From Sphingomonas phyllosphaerae FA2 (GTDB lineage: Bacteria; Pseudomonadota; Alphaproteobacteria; Sphingomonadales; Sphingomonadaceae), in contig NZ_KE386571.1 in the NCBI RefSeq assembly GCF_000427645.1, positions 186,001 through 250,000 on the forward strand: 64,000 bases of DNA, given 5' to 3'. Numbering within the stretch: position 1 is the stretch's first letter; every line of letters starts with the position of its first letter. A model generated the notes under the pieces. That model did not search any database. It was not told the origin of the DNA and saw only the letters and a list, made by a program, of their open reading frames with translations. The position numbers were made by a program, and so were the translations under genes. Shown here piece by piece: positions 18,178-26,672 of this stretch.

Positions 18178-18717
18178 TCAGGCGGTGACCGTCTTGCTGC
18201 GGGCCGCGAAGCTTTTGCGCAGTTTTTGCAGCTTCGGCGGGATCACTGCGAGGCAGTAGGGATTGCGCTGGCCTTCGCCGTCCCAATAATCCTGATGATA
18301 GCCCTCGGCGGTGTACCAGTCCGAAAACGGCTCGATCGTCGTCACGATCTTGCCCGACGCGGTCTCCTGCGCGCGTGCGATCGCCTGGTTGGCCTGCTCC
18401 TCCTGCATCACCGTCTCGGGGAAGATCGCCGAGCGATATTGCGTGCCGACGTCGTTGCCCTGCCGATTGAGCTGCGTCGGATCGTGCGTCGCGAAGAAGA
18501 TGTCGAGCAGGTCGGCGTAGCTGACCTGTTCTGGGTCGAACCCGACGCGGATCGCCTCAACATGGCCGGTATCGCCGCCGCAGACCTGCTTGTAGGTCGG
18601 GTTGGGGACGTGGCCGCCGATATAGCCGCTCTCGACGCTTTCGACGCCGATCACGTCCTTGAACACGGCCTCGGTGCACCAGAAGCAGCCGCCGGCCAGC
18701 GTCGCATATTCCGTCAT
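18178..18717 (-). CDS. msrA: Peptide-methionine (S)-S-oxide reductase
   Basis: A 179-residue MsrA. The catalytic [11 protein letters not shown] is at residues 9-19, with [22 protein letters not shown] and the [18 protein letters not shown] block typical of the family. It repairs oxidised methionine (S epimer) using thioredoxin. The length is that of cytosolic single-domain MsrA and no signal peptide is seen. It is divergent from galE. Confidence 0.95.
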   Translation of the reverse strand: MTEYATLAGGCFWCTEAVFKDVIGVESVESGYIGGHVPNPTYKQVCGGDTGHVEAIRVGFDPEQVSYADLLDIFFATHDPTQLNRQGNDVGTQYRSAIFPETVMQEEQANQAIARAQETASGKIVTTIEPFSDWYTAEGYHQDYWDGEGQRNPYCLAVIPPKLQKLRKSFAARSKTVTA

Positions 18718-18784
18718 GAAACTCGTCTCCTTTGCGTCCCATGTAGGAAGTCGCTACGCGGCGGCAACGTTTCGGGAGACTGAC

Positions 18785-19786
18785 ATGACGGCGTTGAACG
18801 GCAAGGTGATGGTGACGGGCGGCGCGGGCTATATCGGCAGCCATGCGGTGCTGGCGCTGCTCGATGCCGGCTATGAGGTCGTGGTGATCGACAATCTCGT
18901 CACCGGGTTCGACTGGGCGGTCGACGGGCGCGCGGCGTTCGTGCAGATCGCGGTCGAGGACCCCGGCGTGCGCGACGTGATCCGTGAGCACGACGTCAAC
19001 GCGATCATGCACTTCGCCGGATCGGTGGTGGTACCCGAGTCGGTCAGCGACCCCCTCAAATATTACCGCAACAACACCGCCGCGACGCGCACGCTGATCG
19101 AGAGCGCGGTGGCCGAGGGCGTGCCGCACTTCATCTTCTCCTCAACCGCCGCGACCTATGGCACCCCCGAGCGCGTGCCGATTGCGGAGAACGATCCCAA
19201 GGCACCGATCAACCCGTATGGCATGTCGAAGCTGATGACCGAGTTCATGCTGCGCGACGTGTCCGCGGCGCATGCGATGAACCATTGCTGCCTGCGCTAT
19301 TTCAACGTCGCGGGTGCGGACCCGGAGGGGCGCAGCGGACAGTCGACGATCGGTGCGACGCATCTCATTAAGATCGCGGTCGAGGCCGCGACCGGCAAGC
19401 GCGACAGCGTTGGGGTGTTCGGCACCGATTTCGAGACGCGAGACGGGACGGGCGTGCGCGATTACATCCACGTCAGCGATCTGGCCGAGGCGCATGTCGC
19501 CGCGCTCAAGTTGCTGATCGACCAGCCGGGCGAGAGCCATGTGCTCAATTGCGGCTATGGCCGCGGCTTCTCGGTGCTCGAGGTGCTCGATGCGGTCGAC
19601 CGGGTCACCAACCGGACGATCGAGCGCAAGTTGCAGGGGCGGCGTCCCGGCGATCCGGCCGAGTTGGTCGCGGACAATAGCGCGATCCTCAAGACGATCG
19701 AATGGGCACCGAAGCGCGACGATCTGGAAGGCATCGTTCGCGATGCGCTGGTGTGGGAGCGCAAGCTGGCCGAGCGGCAGGGGTAA
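18785..19786 (+). CDS. galE: UDP-glucose 4-epimerase
   Basis: A 333-residue extended short-chain dehydrogenase. NAD-binding VTGGAGYIGSHAV lies at residues 9-21, followed by FAGSVVVPESVSDPLKYY, SSTAATYG and the YxxxK pair in NPYGMSKLMTE. LRYFNVAGADPEGR and YIHVSDLA complete the GalE pattern. It interconverts UDP-glucose and UDP-galactose for polysaccharide and lipopolysaccharide synthesis. The ATG is preceded by GGGAGA. It stands alone and is followed by a paired repeat. Confidence 0.94.
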   Translation: MTALNGKVMVTGGAGYIGSHAVLALLDAGYEVVVIDNLVTGFDWAVDGRAAFVQIAVEDPGVRDVIREHDVNAIMHFAGSVVVPESVSDPLKYYRNNTAATRTLIESAVAEGVPHFIFSSTAATYGTPERVPIAENDPKAPINPYGMSKLMTEFMLRDVSAAHAMNHCCLRYFNVAGADPEGRSGQSTIGATHLIKIAVEAATGKRDSVGVFGTDFETRDGTGVRDYIHVSDLAEAHVAALKLLIDQPGESHVLNCGYGRGFSVLEVLDAVDRVTNRTIERKLQGRRPGDPAELVADNSAILKTIEWAPKRDDLEGIVRDALVWERKLAERQG

Positions 19787-19815
19787 GGAGTAGCGGCGCA
19801 CCCCGTCCATTTATC

Positions 19816-19920
19816 GTCACCCCGGCGAAGGTCGGGGTCCAGTTGCGCAACGTCGATGAGGCACGTTGGGCGCTGTAACAGCGGCTTTCCCCACTGGGCC
19901 CCGGCCTTCGCCGGGGTGAC
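19816..19920. repeat. Family C paired palindromic repeat
   Basis: Outer arms GTCACCCCGGCGAAGGTCGG and CGGCCTTCGCCGGGGTGAC enclose about 65 bp. It lies between the convergent galE and PAP2 phosphatase genes. Confidence 0.85.
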
Positions 19921-19939
19921 GGAAGGGGCGGTGTAGGTC

Positions 19940-20662
19940 CTAGCGCCGCGCTGTTCCGCCCAATCGCCCGCGCACGGTCGCGGCGATCCACCACCACAGC
20001 GCCGCCCAGCCGGTCCCCGCGCTCCAGCCCGCCAGTACGTCCGACGGCCAATGGACCCCGAGGTAGACCCGGCTTACCCCGATCGCACCGACCAGCACGA
20101 CCGCAAGCAGCAGGACATAGCGTCGAACGACGCGGTGCGGCGTGACCTGTGCCACCAGTCCAGCAAGCGTCAGATAGATGATCGCGCTGTTGGTGGCATG
20201 GCCGCTCGGGAAGCTGAGGCCGGTCACCTGCACCAGATGATCGACCAGTTCGGGGCGGGGACGGCCGACCCAATATTTGGCCTGTCCTGCGATAATCGAC
20301 CCGCCCAGCGTCGCGACAAGCACCAGCGCTGCGGTTAGCCACAGCCGCTGGACCAGGAACAGGCCCACCACCGCAAGCACCACGCAGGTGAGGATCGTCC
20401 CGCTGCCGAGCGCGGTGATGTCGACCATCGCCGCGTGGAGCCACGCGGGGCCGAGCGGTTGCGCGGTGTCGCCGGGTGTACGCAGCGCGAGGATGATCGC
20501 GCGGTCCCACGCCAGCGGCGAACCATCGCCAATCTCATAGGCAAGCAGTGCGGCGGCGATCAGTCCCGCAATCGCCAGCGCAATCCACGCCAGCCGCGGA
20601 GCGGTCGGCGTGCTGCGCGGCTCTGCGGCGGACAGCTCGACGGCGGGCGGGGGCGCGCTCAG
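19940..20662 (-). CDS. PAP2-family membrane phosphatase
   Basis: About 240 residues with six predicted membrane helices. The three phosphatase motifs are complete: KYWVGRPRP, LSFPSGHATNS and SRVYLGVHWPSDVLAG. Substrates of such enzymes include undecaprenyl pyrophosphate, phosphatidate and phosphatidylglycerophosphate. No ATG, GTG or TTG lies in frame at a sensible place. The best start is a CTG at 20662 that overlaps the permease stop as CTGA and has GGAAG 8 nt upstream. The next in-frame ATG (before VDITALGS) would remove the first helix. Coupling with the permease suggests an envelope-lipid or polysaccharide role. Confidence 0.8.
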   Translation of the reverse strand: MSAPPPAVELSAAEPRSTPTAPRLAWIALAIAGLIAAALLAYEIGDGSPLAWDRAIILALRTPGDTAQPLGPAWLHAAMVDITALGSGTILTCVVLAVVGLFLVQRLWLTAALVLVATLGGSIIAGQAKYWVGRPRPELVDHLVQVTGLSFPSGHATNSAIIYLTLAGLVAQVTPHRVVRRYVLLLAVVLVGAIGVSRVYLGVHWPSDVLAGWSAGTGWAALWWWIAATVRGRLGGTARR

Positions 20663-21510
20663 CTCTTGAGCTTCCAGCCGCGTCGCAGCAGCGAGTAGCA
20701 GAGCAGCCCCAGCACGACGTCGATCGCGAGGATCACGATGCTGCCGGTCGCGACGGGGGAATCGGCGGTGCCGAGGAAGCCGTAGCGAAAGCCGGAAATG
20801 ACGTAGAAGAACGGGTTCACATGGCTGAACGCGCGGAACGCGGGCGCGAGGTGGTCGACCGAATAGAAGGTGCCGCTGAGCAAGGTCAGCGGCGCGATCA
20901 CGAAGTTGGTGACCGCCGCGGCATGGTCGAACTTTTCGGCCCAGATCGAGGTCAGCACGCCGGCGAGGCTGAGGAATACCGCGCCGAGCAGCCCGAACCA
21001 CAACACCGCCCACAGATGCTGCGGGGTGACGTGGACGCCGGGCCACAGCGCCATCGCCAGCCACACGGTCGCCCCGACGCAGAAGGCGCGCGTCACCGCG
21101 CCGCCGGTCAGCGCAGCGAGCAGCTCGGCGGTCGACAGCGGCGGCTGGAGATAGTCGACGATCGTGCCCTGGATCTTGCCGACCAGCAGCGAGAAGCTGG
21201 CGTTGGCGAAGGCGTTGTTGAGCATCCCCATCACGATCAGCCCGGGCGCGATGAAATCCGCAAATGCCACGTCCGTCCCGCCGACGCGCACCGGGCTGCG
21301 CGCGCCATTCGCGACCGTGAAGATCACCAGGAACATCAGCGTCGTGATCGCGGGCGCCCAGATCGTCTGGAGCTGCACCTTGAAGAAACGGCGGACCTCC
21401 TTCACATAGAGGGTCTTCAGGCCGCCCCAGTTGACGTTCCGGATAACCGGGACGCCGGGGGCGTTCCTGACGCCTGATGGAATTTGTCCGATGGGGGGCT
21501 GGCTGCTCAT
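20659..21510 (-). CDS. ABC-2 type transporter permease
   Basis: A 283-residue membrane protein of the NodJ/ABC-2 permease type, with six helices after an N-terminal amphipathic segment (LYVKEVRRFFKVQLQTIWAP). Conserved features are FIAPGLIVMGMLNNAF, the GKIQGTIVDYLQPPLS loop and GTFYSVDHLAPAFRAFSHVNPFFYV. It would export a lipid-linked or drug-like substrate, but no ATPase gene is adjacent, so the partner is elsewhere. The downstream PAP2 gene overlaps it by 4 nt. Start at ATG 21510 has only a weak ribosome site. It is divergent from gcrA with a 63-bp gap. Confidence 0.85.
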   Translation of the reverse strand: MSSQPPIGQIPSGVRNAPGVPVIRNVNWGGLKTLYVKEVRRFFKVQLQTIWAPAITTLMFLVIFTVANGARSPVRVGGTDVAFADFIAPGLIVMGMLNNAFANASFSLLVGKIQGTIVDYLQPPLSTAELLAALTGGAVTRAFCVGATVWLAMALWPGVHVTPQHLWAVLWFGLLGAVFLSLAGVLTSIWAEKFDHAAAVTNFVIAPLTLLSGTFYSVDHLAPAFRAFSHVNPFFYVISGFRYGFLGTADSPVATGSIVILAIDVVLGLLCYSLLRRGWKLKS

Positions 21511-21573
21511 CGCCGATGCGGGTAACCGCTGCCGACGCCGCCCGCAACCGGAACGCGAACGAGGAAGACGATC

Positions 21574-22329
21574 ATGTCCTGGACCGAGGAGCGCATCGAT
21601 ACGCTCAAGACGATGTGGGAAGGCGGCCAGACCGCCAGCCAGATCGCCGAAGCACTGGGCGGCGTGAGCCGTAACGCAGTGATCGGCAAGGCGCATCGTC
21701 TCGGCCTGCAATCGCGCCCGTCGCCCGTCGTCAGCAAGGAAGAGGCGCGTGTCGCCGCCGAGAAGGCGAACGCCGCCGCGGCATCGGCCGCGCCTGCGCC
21801 GATCGCCGCCGCCGCGCCGCCCCCGCCGCCCGAGCCGAAACCGGAGCCGCGGGCCAAGCCGGTGGTGGCCGCCGCCCCGGTTGTTGCGCCGCCGCCCGCT
21901 TCGGTGGTCGACGCTGACGACGAAGACGAGGATGACGCGCCCTTCGCCGCCGAGGATACTGCAACGGCTGCGCCTGCTCCCGAGCGTCCGCCGCAGCCGA
22001 TCCTGCGCTCGGTCGGTCCGGGCGGGTTCGTGCGTCAGGCGCCCGGCGAGCAACAGCCGCCGATCGCCCCCGCGCCGCCGCGCCGGCTGGTGCCCGCGCG
22101 CACCGCGCCGGAATATGCCGACAAGACGTCGTTGCTCGATCTGAACGACAAGATCTGCAAGTGGCCGCTGGGGCATCCGGGCGAGCCGGACTTCCACTTC
22201 TGCGGCGAGAAGGTGAACCCGGGCTTCCCCTATTGCGTCACGCATTGCGGGCATGCGTATCAGGCGCAGCTTCCGCGGCGTGACCGGCGTGCGCCGCCGC
22301 TGCCGTTCGGTGGGCCACGGATGCGGTGA
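21574..22329 (+). CDS. gcrA: GcrA cell-cycle regulator
   Basis: A 251-residue protein. The N-terminal helix-turn-helix reads SWTEERIDTLKTMWEGGQTA then SQIAEALGGVSRNAVIGKAH, the diagnostic GcrA opening. A long Ala/Pro-rich disordered linker (residues about 60-170) leads to a C-terminal Cys/His-containing domain (DKICKWPLGHPGEPDFHFCG ... YCVTHCGHAY) that binds sigma-70. GcrA acts with CcrM-methylated GANTC sites to time transcription of cell-cycle genes in alphaproteobacteria. No GANTC site was seen in its own short upstream gap. The linker is longer than in Caulobacter. Confidence 0.95.
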   Translation: MSWTEERIDTLKTMWEGGQTASQIAEALGGVSRNAVIGKAHRLGLQSRPSPVVSKEEARVAAEKANAAAASAAPAPIAAAAPPPPPEPKPEPRAKPVVAAAPVVAPPPASVVDADDEDEDDAPFAAEDTATAAPAPERPPQPILRSVGPGGFVRQAPGEQQPPIAPAPPRRLVPARTAPEYADKTSLLDLNDKICKWPLGHPGEPDFHFCGEKVNPGFPYCVTHCGHAYQAQLPRRDRRAPPLPFGGPRMR

Positions 22330-22402
22330 GCGCGTGAGGCTCCGGCGCAAGCTGGAGCCCGCCTAGGCGGTCACCCGGCCGGCGCGGCGGAACGCCGCGT
22401 CC

Positions 22403-22575
22403 GACGACGTGGGCTTTGCCCCAAGTCAAGTGTGCATCTTTCGTCATTGCGAGCGTAGCGAAGCAATCCAGGGCGTCCTGATCCGGCCCTGGATTGCTTC
22501 GCTACGCTCGCGACGACGGTTGTGGCGCGTTGGCTTATTCCCTCCAGCCGCGCCGCGGGCAAAGCCCGCGTCGTC
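22403..22575. repeat. Inverted repeat enclosing a family A element (copy 2 at 22443-22517)
   Basis: GACGACGTGGGCTTTGCC at 22403-22420 pairs with GGCAAAGCCCGCGTCGTC at 22558-22575 with one mismatch. Between them lies family A copy 2, a 75-bp unit whose centre (GGCGTCCTGATCCGGCC) is in the opposite orientation to copy 1. The rest of 22330-22647, between the convergent gcrA and barrel genes, holds further small GC hairpins and no gene. Confidence 0.8.
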
Positions 22576-22647
22576 AGACGTAGCTGGCGCTACGCTGGCC
22601 GGGCTTGGGTGAGTCCTGCGCCAGTATGGCGCAGGCCACCCGGCGCC

Positions 22648-23508
22648 TTAAAACCGGAACGCCGCGGTCGCGCGCAAGCTGTGCCAGTTGAACTTGTCGT
22701 CCGAACGGCGGAAGTCCGTCCCGTTCACCGTCCCGCCGTTGTTGGCGTTGGTGAACGGCGTGCCGGCCGGGCCGGCGGCGCGAACGCGGAAATCGTTGTC
22801 CTGGTACTGGTGGTAGACATATTCCATGCCGACCGAGAAATGGTCGCCGATGCGCTGCTCGATGCCGCCGCCGCCCTGGAAGCCGAACTGGTTGCGCTTG
22901 CCGCGCTGTTCAAAGCTGTTGGTGCTCTGGCTCGACGAGAAATCGCGGTCAATCCGAGCATATGACGGGCCGAACGTCCCGTAGAACAGCGTCGAGTCGT
23001 TCGGCGTGAAACCGGCGCGGGCGCGTACCGCGGCCTCCCAGCCGATTTCGCGCGTCATCACGTAATTGGCCGGCGTCGAGGAAAAGCCCGTGACGCTGTC
23101 GTTGATGCGCGACTTCCCGAATTCGCCGACCACGCCATAGACGATCGGACCCGATTGATGATCGAAGCCGACGCGGGCGTTGTAGGACCAGCCGTCCTTG
23201 TCGTTGCGGCAACCGGGACCGCCATTCTGGGGGCCGGTCGCCGCCTGCGCGCGGCCGTCGCAGAAGCCGGGGCCGAACGCGTTTGCACCGGCGCCGGTAA
23301 GGACGGTGTCGCCAAAGCGCCCGTCGAGGTTGCGGTCAAACTGGATCGTCGAGCCGCCGTCATTGGGCTCGACGTCATAGCCACCCGAGGCGCCGACATA
23401 GATGCCCGAGAAGCCACTGGTCACCGCGGGATCGCCATTCGTGCCGTCCTGCGCAAGCGCGGGCACCGAAACCAGCGCGGCGACCGCCGCCAGAAGATAC
23501 GCCTTCAT
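22648..23508 (-). CDS. Outer-membrane beta-barrel protein, OmpA/OmpW-like porin family
   Basis: A 286-residue secreted protein: signal peptide MKAYLLAAVAALVSVPALAQ, then alternating amphipathic strands and a C-terminal aromatic residue (RATAAFRF) that serves as the Bam recognition signal. It starts its barrel with SGFSGIYVGASGGYDVEP, the pattern of the 8-stranded outer-membrane protein family. Two Cys (FCDGRAQ, GCRNDKD) sit in a long first loop. Transport function is unknown. It is divergent from parE. Confidence 0.85.
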   Translation of the reverse strand: MKAYLLAAVAALVSVPALAQDGTNGDPAVTSGFSGIYVGASGGYDVEPNDGGSTIQFDRNLDGRFGDTVLTGAGANAFGPGFCDGRAQAATGPQNGGPGCRNDKDGWSYNARVGFDHQSGPIVYGVVGEFGKSRINDSVTGFSSTPANYVMTREIGWEAAVRARAGFTPNDSTLFYGTFGPSYARIDRDFSSSQSTNSFEQRGKRNQFGFQGGGGIEQRIGDHFSVGMEYVYHQYQDNDFRVRAAGPAGTPFTNANNGGTVNGTDFRRSDDKFNWHSLRATAAFRF

Positions 23509-23627
23509 TCACCAACTCCCTGACAATACGAGTCGGCAACGGGACGCGCCCAATATAGGTTGCGTGACGAACGGTTGCTGTCGGCGCGCGGTGGCGCAGG
23601 CGGCGTCTGTTCCGTATATACCCCCGC

Positions 23628-25604
23628 ATGTCCGATCTCTTCGCGTCCGCCACTGCCACCCCCGCCAGTTACGATGCGTCGTCGATCGAGGTGCTGGAGG
23701 GGCTGGAGCCGGTTCGCCGCCGTCCCGGCATGTATGTCGGCGGCACCGATGAACGCGCGCTCCACCATCTCGCCGCGGAGGTGCTCGACAATGCGATGGA
23801 CGAGGCGGTCGCGGGCCATGCGACGCGGATCGAGATCACGCTGGAGCCGGGCAACCGCCTGACGATCCACGATAACGGCCGCGGCATCCCGGTCGACCCC
23901 CACCCGAAATTCCCCGACAAGTCGGCGCTGGAGGTGATCCTGTCGACGCTCCATTCGGGCGGCAAGTTCGCGGGCAAGGCCTATGCGACCTCGGGCGGGT
24001 TGCACGGCGTCGGCGTGTCGGTGGTCAATGCGTTGTCGAGCGAGACGGTGGTCGAGGTAGCGCGCGACCGGCAGCTGTATCGCCAGCGATTCTCACGCGG
24101 GCAGACGCTCGGGCCACTCGAGACGGTCGGCGCGGCGCCCAACCGGCGCGGCACGACGGTCGGCTTCGTCCCCGACACCGAGATCTTCGGGCCGGAACTG
24201 CACTTCAAGCCGGCGCGGCTCTACAAGCTGGCGCGGTCGAAGGCGTATCTGTTCGCCGGGGTCGAAATCCGCTGGAAATGCGCCGCGTCGCTCATCACCG
24301 ATGAGACGCCCGCCGAGGCGGTGTTCCAGTTTCCCGGCGGGTTGTCCGATCACCTCAAGGAACAGATCGCAGGCCGTGAATGCGCGACCGCTGACTTCTT
24401 CGCGGGGCAGCAGGATTTCGCCGACAGCCAGGGCAAGGTCGAATGGGCGGTGGCGTGGCCGCTGTGGAGCGAGGGCAGCTATAGCTGGTATTGCAACACG
24501 ATCCCGACCCCCGATGGCGGCACGCACGAACAGGGGTTGCGGCAGGCGCTGGTCCGCGGGCTTCGCCAGTTCGGCGATCTGGTCGGTAACAAGCGCGCCA
24601 AGGAGCTGACCGCCGACGACGTGATGGTCGGCAGCGAGCTGATGCTGTCGGTGTTCATCCGCGATCCGCAATTCCAGTCGCAGACCAAGGACCGGCTGAC
24701 CTCTCCGGAAGCGGCCGGGCTGGTCGAGAAAGCGATGCGCGACCATTTCGATCACTGGCTCGGCCACAATATGGACCGCGGCAAGGCGCTGCTCGGCTAT
24801 GTGCTGGAGCGGATGGACGACCGGCTGCGGCGCAAGGCCGAGCGCGACGTCAAGCGCAAGACCGCGACCTCGGCACGCAAGCTGCGGCTGCCCGGCAAGC
24901 TGACCGACTGCGCTGCCGACAATTCGGACGGGACCGAAATCTTCATCGTCGAGGGCGATTCGGCGGGCGGCTCGGCGAAACAGGCGCGCGACCGCAAGAC
25001 GCAGGCGATCCTGCCGATCCGCGGCAAGATCCTGAACGTCGCCTCGGCGACCAGCGCCAAGATCCTCGCCAATCAGGAGATCGCCGATCTGATCCAGGCG
25101 CTCGGCTGCGGGACGCGCAAGGATTGTCGCCCGGAACAGCTCCGTTACGAACGCGTCGTCATCATGACCGACGCCGACGTCGATGGCGCGCACATTGCGA
25201 CGCTGCTGATGACGTTCTTCTTTCAGGAAATGCCCGATCTGGTGCGGCAGGGGCACCTCTATCTGGCGCAGCCGCCGCTCTACCGCCTGACCGCGGGGAT
25301 CAAGAGCCTGTACGCGCGCGACGACGCGCATCGCGCCGAGCTGGAACGCACCGCGTTCAAGGGCAAGAAGGTCGAGGTCGCGCGCTTCAAGGGGCTGGGC
25401 GAGATGAACCCGCAGCAGCTTCGCGAGACGACTATGGACCCGGCGAAGCGCAGCATGATCCGCATCACGCTGCCGGGCGAATATGAGGAGCGCGCGGGGG
25501 TGAAGGATCTGGTCGACCGGCTGATGGGCACCAATCCCGCGCACCGCTTTGCGTTCATCCAGGAAAATGCTGCGCGGCTGGACGAGGAGGCGATCGACGC
25601 GTGA
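23628..25604 (+). CDS. parE: DNA topoisomerase IV subunit B
   Basis: A 658-residue type IIA topoisomerase ATPase subunit. The GHKL domain shows LEPVRRRPGMYVGG, EVLDNAMDEAVAG with the catalytic Glu, and ATSGGLHGVGVSVVNALS. The Toprim domain shows IVEGDSAGGSAKQARDRKTQ and RVVIMTDADVDGAHI. The C-terminal RFKGLGEMNPQQLRETTMDP is complete. With ParC it decatenates daughter chromosomes. The lack of the GyrB insert and the size favour ParE over GyrB. It is monocistronic and followed by repeats. Confidence 0.95.
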   Translation: MSDLFASATATPASYDASSIEVLEGLEPVRRRPGMYVGGTDERALHHLAAEVLDNAMDEAVAGHATRIEITLEPGNRLTIHDNGRGIPVDPHPKFPDKSALEVILSTLHSGGKFAGKAYATSGGLHGVGVSVVNALSSETVVEVARDRQLYRQRFSRGQTLGPLETVGAAPNRRGTTVGFVPDTEIFGPELHFKPARLYKLARSKAYLFAGVEIRWKCAASLITDETPAEAVFQFPGGLSDHLKEQIAGRECATADFFAGQQDFADSQGKVEWAVAWPLWSEGSYSWYCNTIPTPDGGTHEQGLRQALVRGLRQFGDLVGNKRAKELTADDVMVGSELMLSVFIRDPQFQSQTKDRLTSPEAAGLVEKAMRDHFDHWLGHNMDRGKALLGYVLERMDDRLRRKAERDVKRKTATSARKLRLPGKLTDCAADNSDGTEIFIVEGDSAGGSAKQARDRKTQAILPIRGKILNVASATSAKILANQEIADLIQALGCGTRKDCRPEQLRYERVVIMTDADVDGAHIATLLMTFFFQEMPDLVRQGHLYLAQPPLYRLTAGIKSLYARDDAHRAELERTAFKGKKVEVARFKGLGEMNPQQLRETTMDPAKRSMIRITLPGEYEERAGVKDLVDRLMGTNPAHRFAFIQENAARLDEEAIDA

Positions 25605-25644
25605 TGGGGTTATGTTGCGGATGCTGGCCGACCCCCTCTTTTCC

Positions 25645-25727
25645 GTCATCCCGGACTTGATCCGGGATCCCGCTTCTTCCTTCATCCGGCAAGAAGAAGC
25701 GGGGCCCCGGATCAAGTCCGGGGCGAC
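25645..25727. repeat. Family B paired palindromic repeat
   Basis: Outer arms GTCATCCCGGACTTGATCC and GGATCAAGTCCGGGGCGAC enclose about 45 bp that includes smaller arms (GGGATCCCGCTTC, GAAGCGGGGCCCC). It follows parE. Confidence 0.9.
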
Positions 25728-25817
25728 GAGGGTGGGGTGACTGCGTGAATTGAGGTCCTGAATGCGATGATCTTCGCAAATTCGTCTGTTTACAACGGCG
25801 GCGATGCCCGCGCCTTC

Positions 25818-25892
25818 GTCATTGCGAGCGCAGCGAAGCGATCCAGGGTTGGACCAGGACGCCCTGGATTGCTTCGCTGCGCCCGCAATGAC
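25818..25892. repeat. Family A palindromic repeat, copy 3 (75 bp)
   Basis: Same 75-bp length and orientation as copy 1, with compensatory changes in the arms (GCGCAGCG opposite CGCTGCGC), which supports selection for the folded form. It lies between parE and the YoaK-like gene. Confidence 0.9.
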
Positions 25893-25939
25893 GTCAAGGT
25901 GTCGAACATGGTGGGCGATCACCCTAAGGACCGGCCGTC

Positions 25940-26581
25940 ATGCCGATAACCGAACGACCGCGGGCCGACTGGCCGCTCGCGATCGCGTTGGCGGTGCTGG
26001 CCGGGTTCGTCGATGCGGTGGGGTTCCTGCGGATCGGCGGGTTGTTCGTGTCGTTCATGAGCGGCAATTCGACATTGCTCGGCATCGATCTGGTCCAGCG
26101 CGACGGTGCGACGGTGATGATCGTGGCGCTGATCCTCGGCTTCCTGTCCGGTGTGATGACTGCTGCGATCCTCGGCGAGCGGCTGGGGCGCTGGTCGCCA
26201 ATGGCGATGATCCTGTTCAGCGCGGCCTTGCTGGCGTGGTCGGCGCTGTTGATGGTCGAGGGGCCGGGCGCGGTGCTGCTCGCAGCGGCCATGGGCGCGC
26301 TCAACGTCGTCTTCCAGCGCGGCGGCGGGGTGAGCATCCCGATCACCTACGTCACCGGCACGCTGGTGCGGCTCGGCCAGTCGCTGGCCGGCGCCCTCCT
26401 CGGCACCGCGCCGGCGACCGGGTGGGTGCCGTATCTGCTGCTGTGGGGCGGGCTGGTGCTCGGCGCGTTGGGCGGCACGTTTACCTATCATGCGCTCGGC
26501 ACCGATGCCTTGTGGGGCGCGGCGTCGTTCGCGTTCGCGCTGGCGATCGCGGCGGCGGGCAGGGGGCTTGCGCAACGCTGA
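25940..26581 (+). CDS. YoaK/DUF1275 family membrane protein
   Basis: A 213-residue protein with six membrane helices. It matches the DUF1275 pattern by AVLAGFVDAVGFLRIGGLFV with FMSGNST shortly after, and by ITYVTGTLVRLGQSL in the second half. The family is widespread in proteobacteria and actinobacteria and has no firmly known role; transport has been suggested. It begins at ATG 25940 and is 91 bp upstream of argD. The gap holds a 6-bp GC hairpin at 26626-26648 followed by TTTC, which could attenuate transcripts entering argD. Confidence 0.85.
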   Translation: MPITERPRADWPLAIALAVLAGFVDAVGFLRIGGLFVSFMSGNSTLLGIDLVQRDGATVMIVALILGFLSGVMTAAILGERLGRWSPMAMILFSAALLAWSALLMVEGPGAVLLAAAMGALNVVFQRGGGVSIPITYVTGTLVRLGQSLAGALLGTAPATGWVPYLLLWGGLVLGALGGTFTYHALGTDALWGAASFAFALAIAAAGRGLAQR

Positions 26582-26672
26582 CGTGGTGTTGTTTGCGCGA
26601 ATATTTGCCTCTACAAGCGCCACGAGGGCGGTCCATGTCGGGCCGCCCGCTTTCGTTCGAGGAGAAGGCCCC

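Noticed and set aside
26626..26655. Hairpin upstream of argD as an arginine riboswitch or attenuator
   Set aside because: Only a 6-bp stem with a short T tract; no leader peptide or known aptamer was seen, so it is mentioned only as a weak hairpin.
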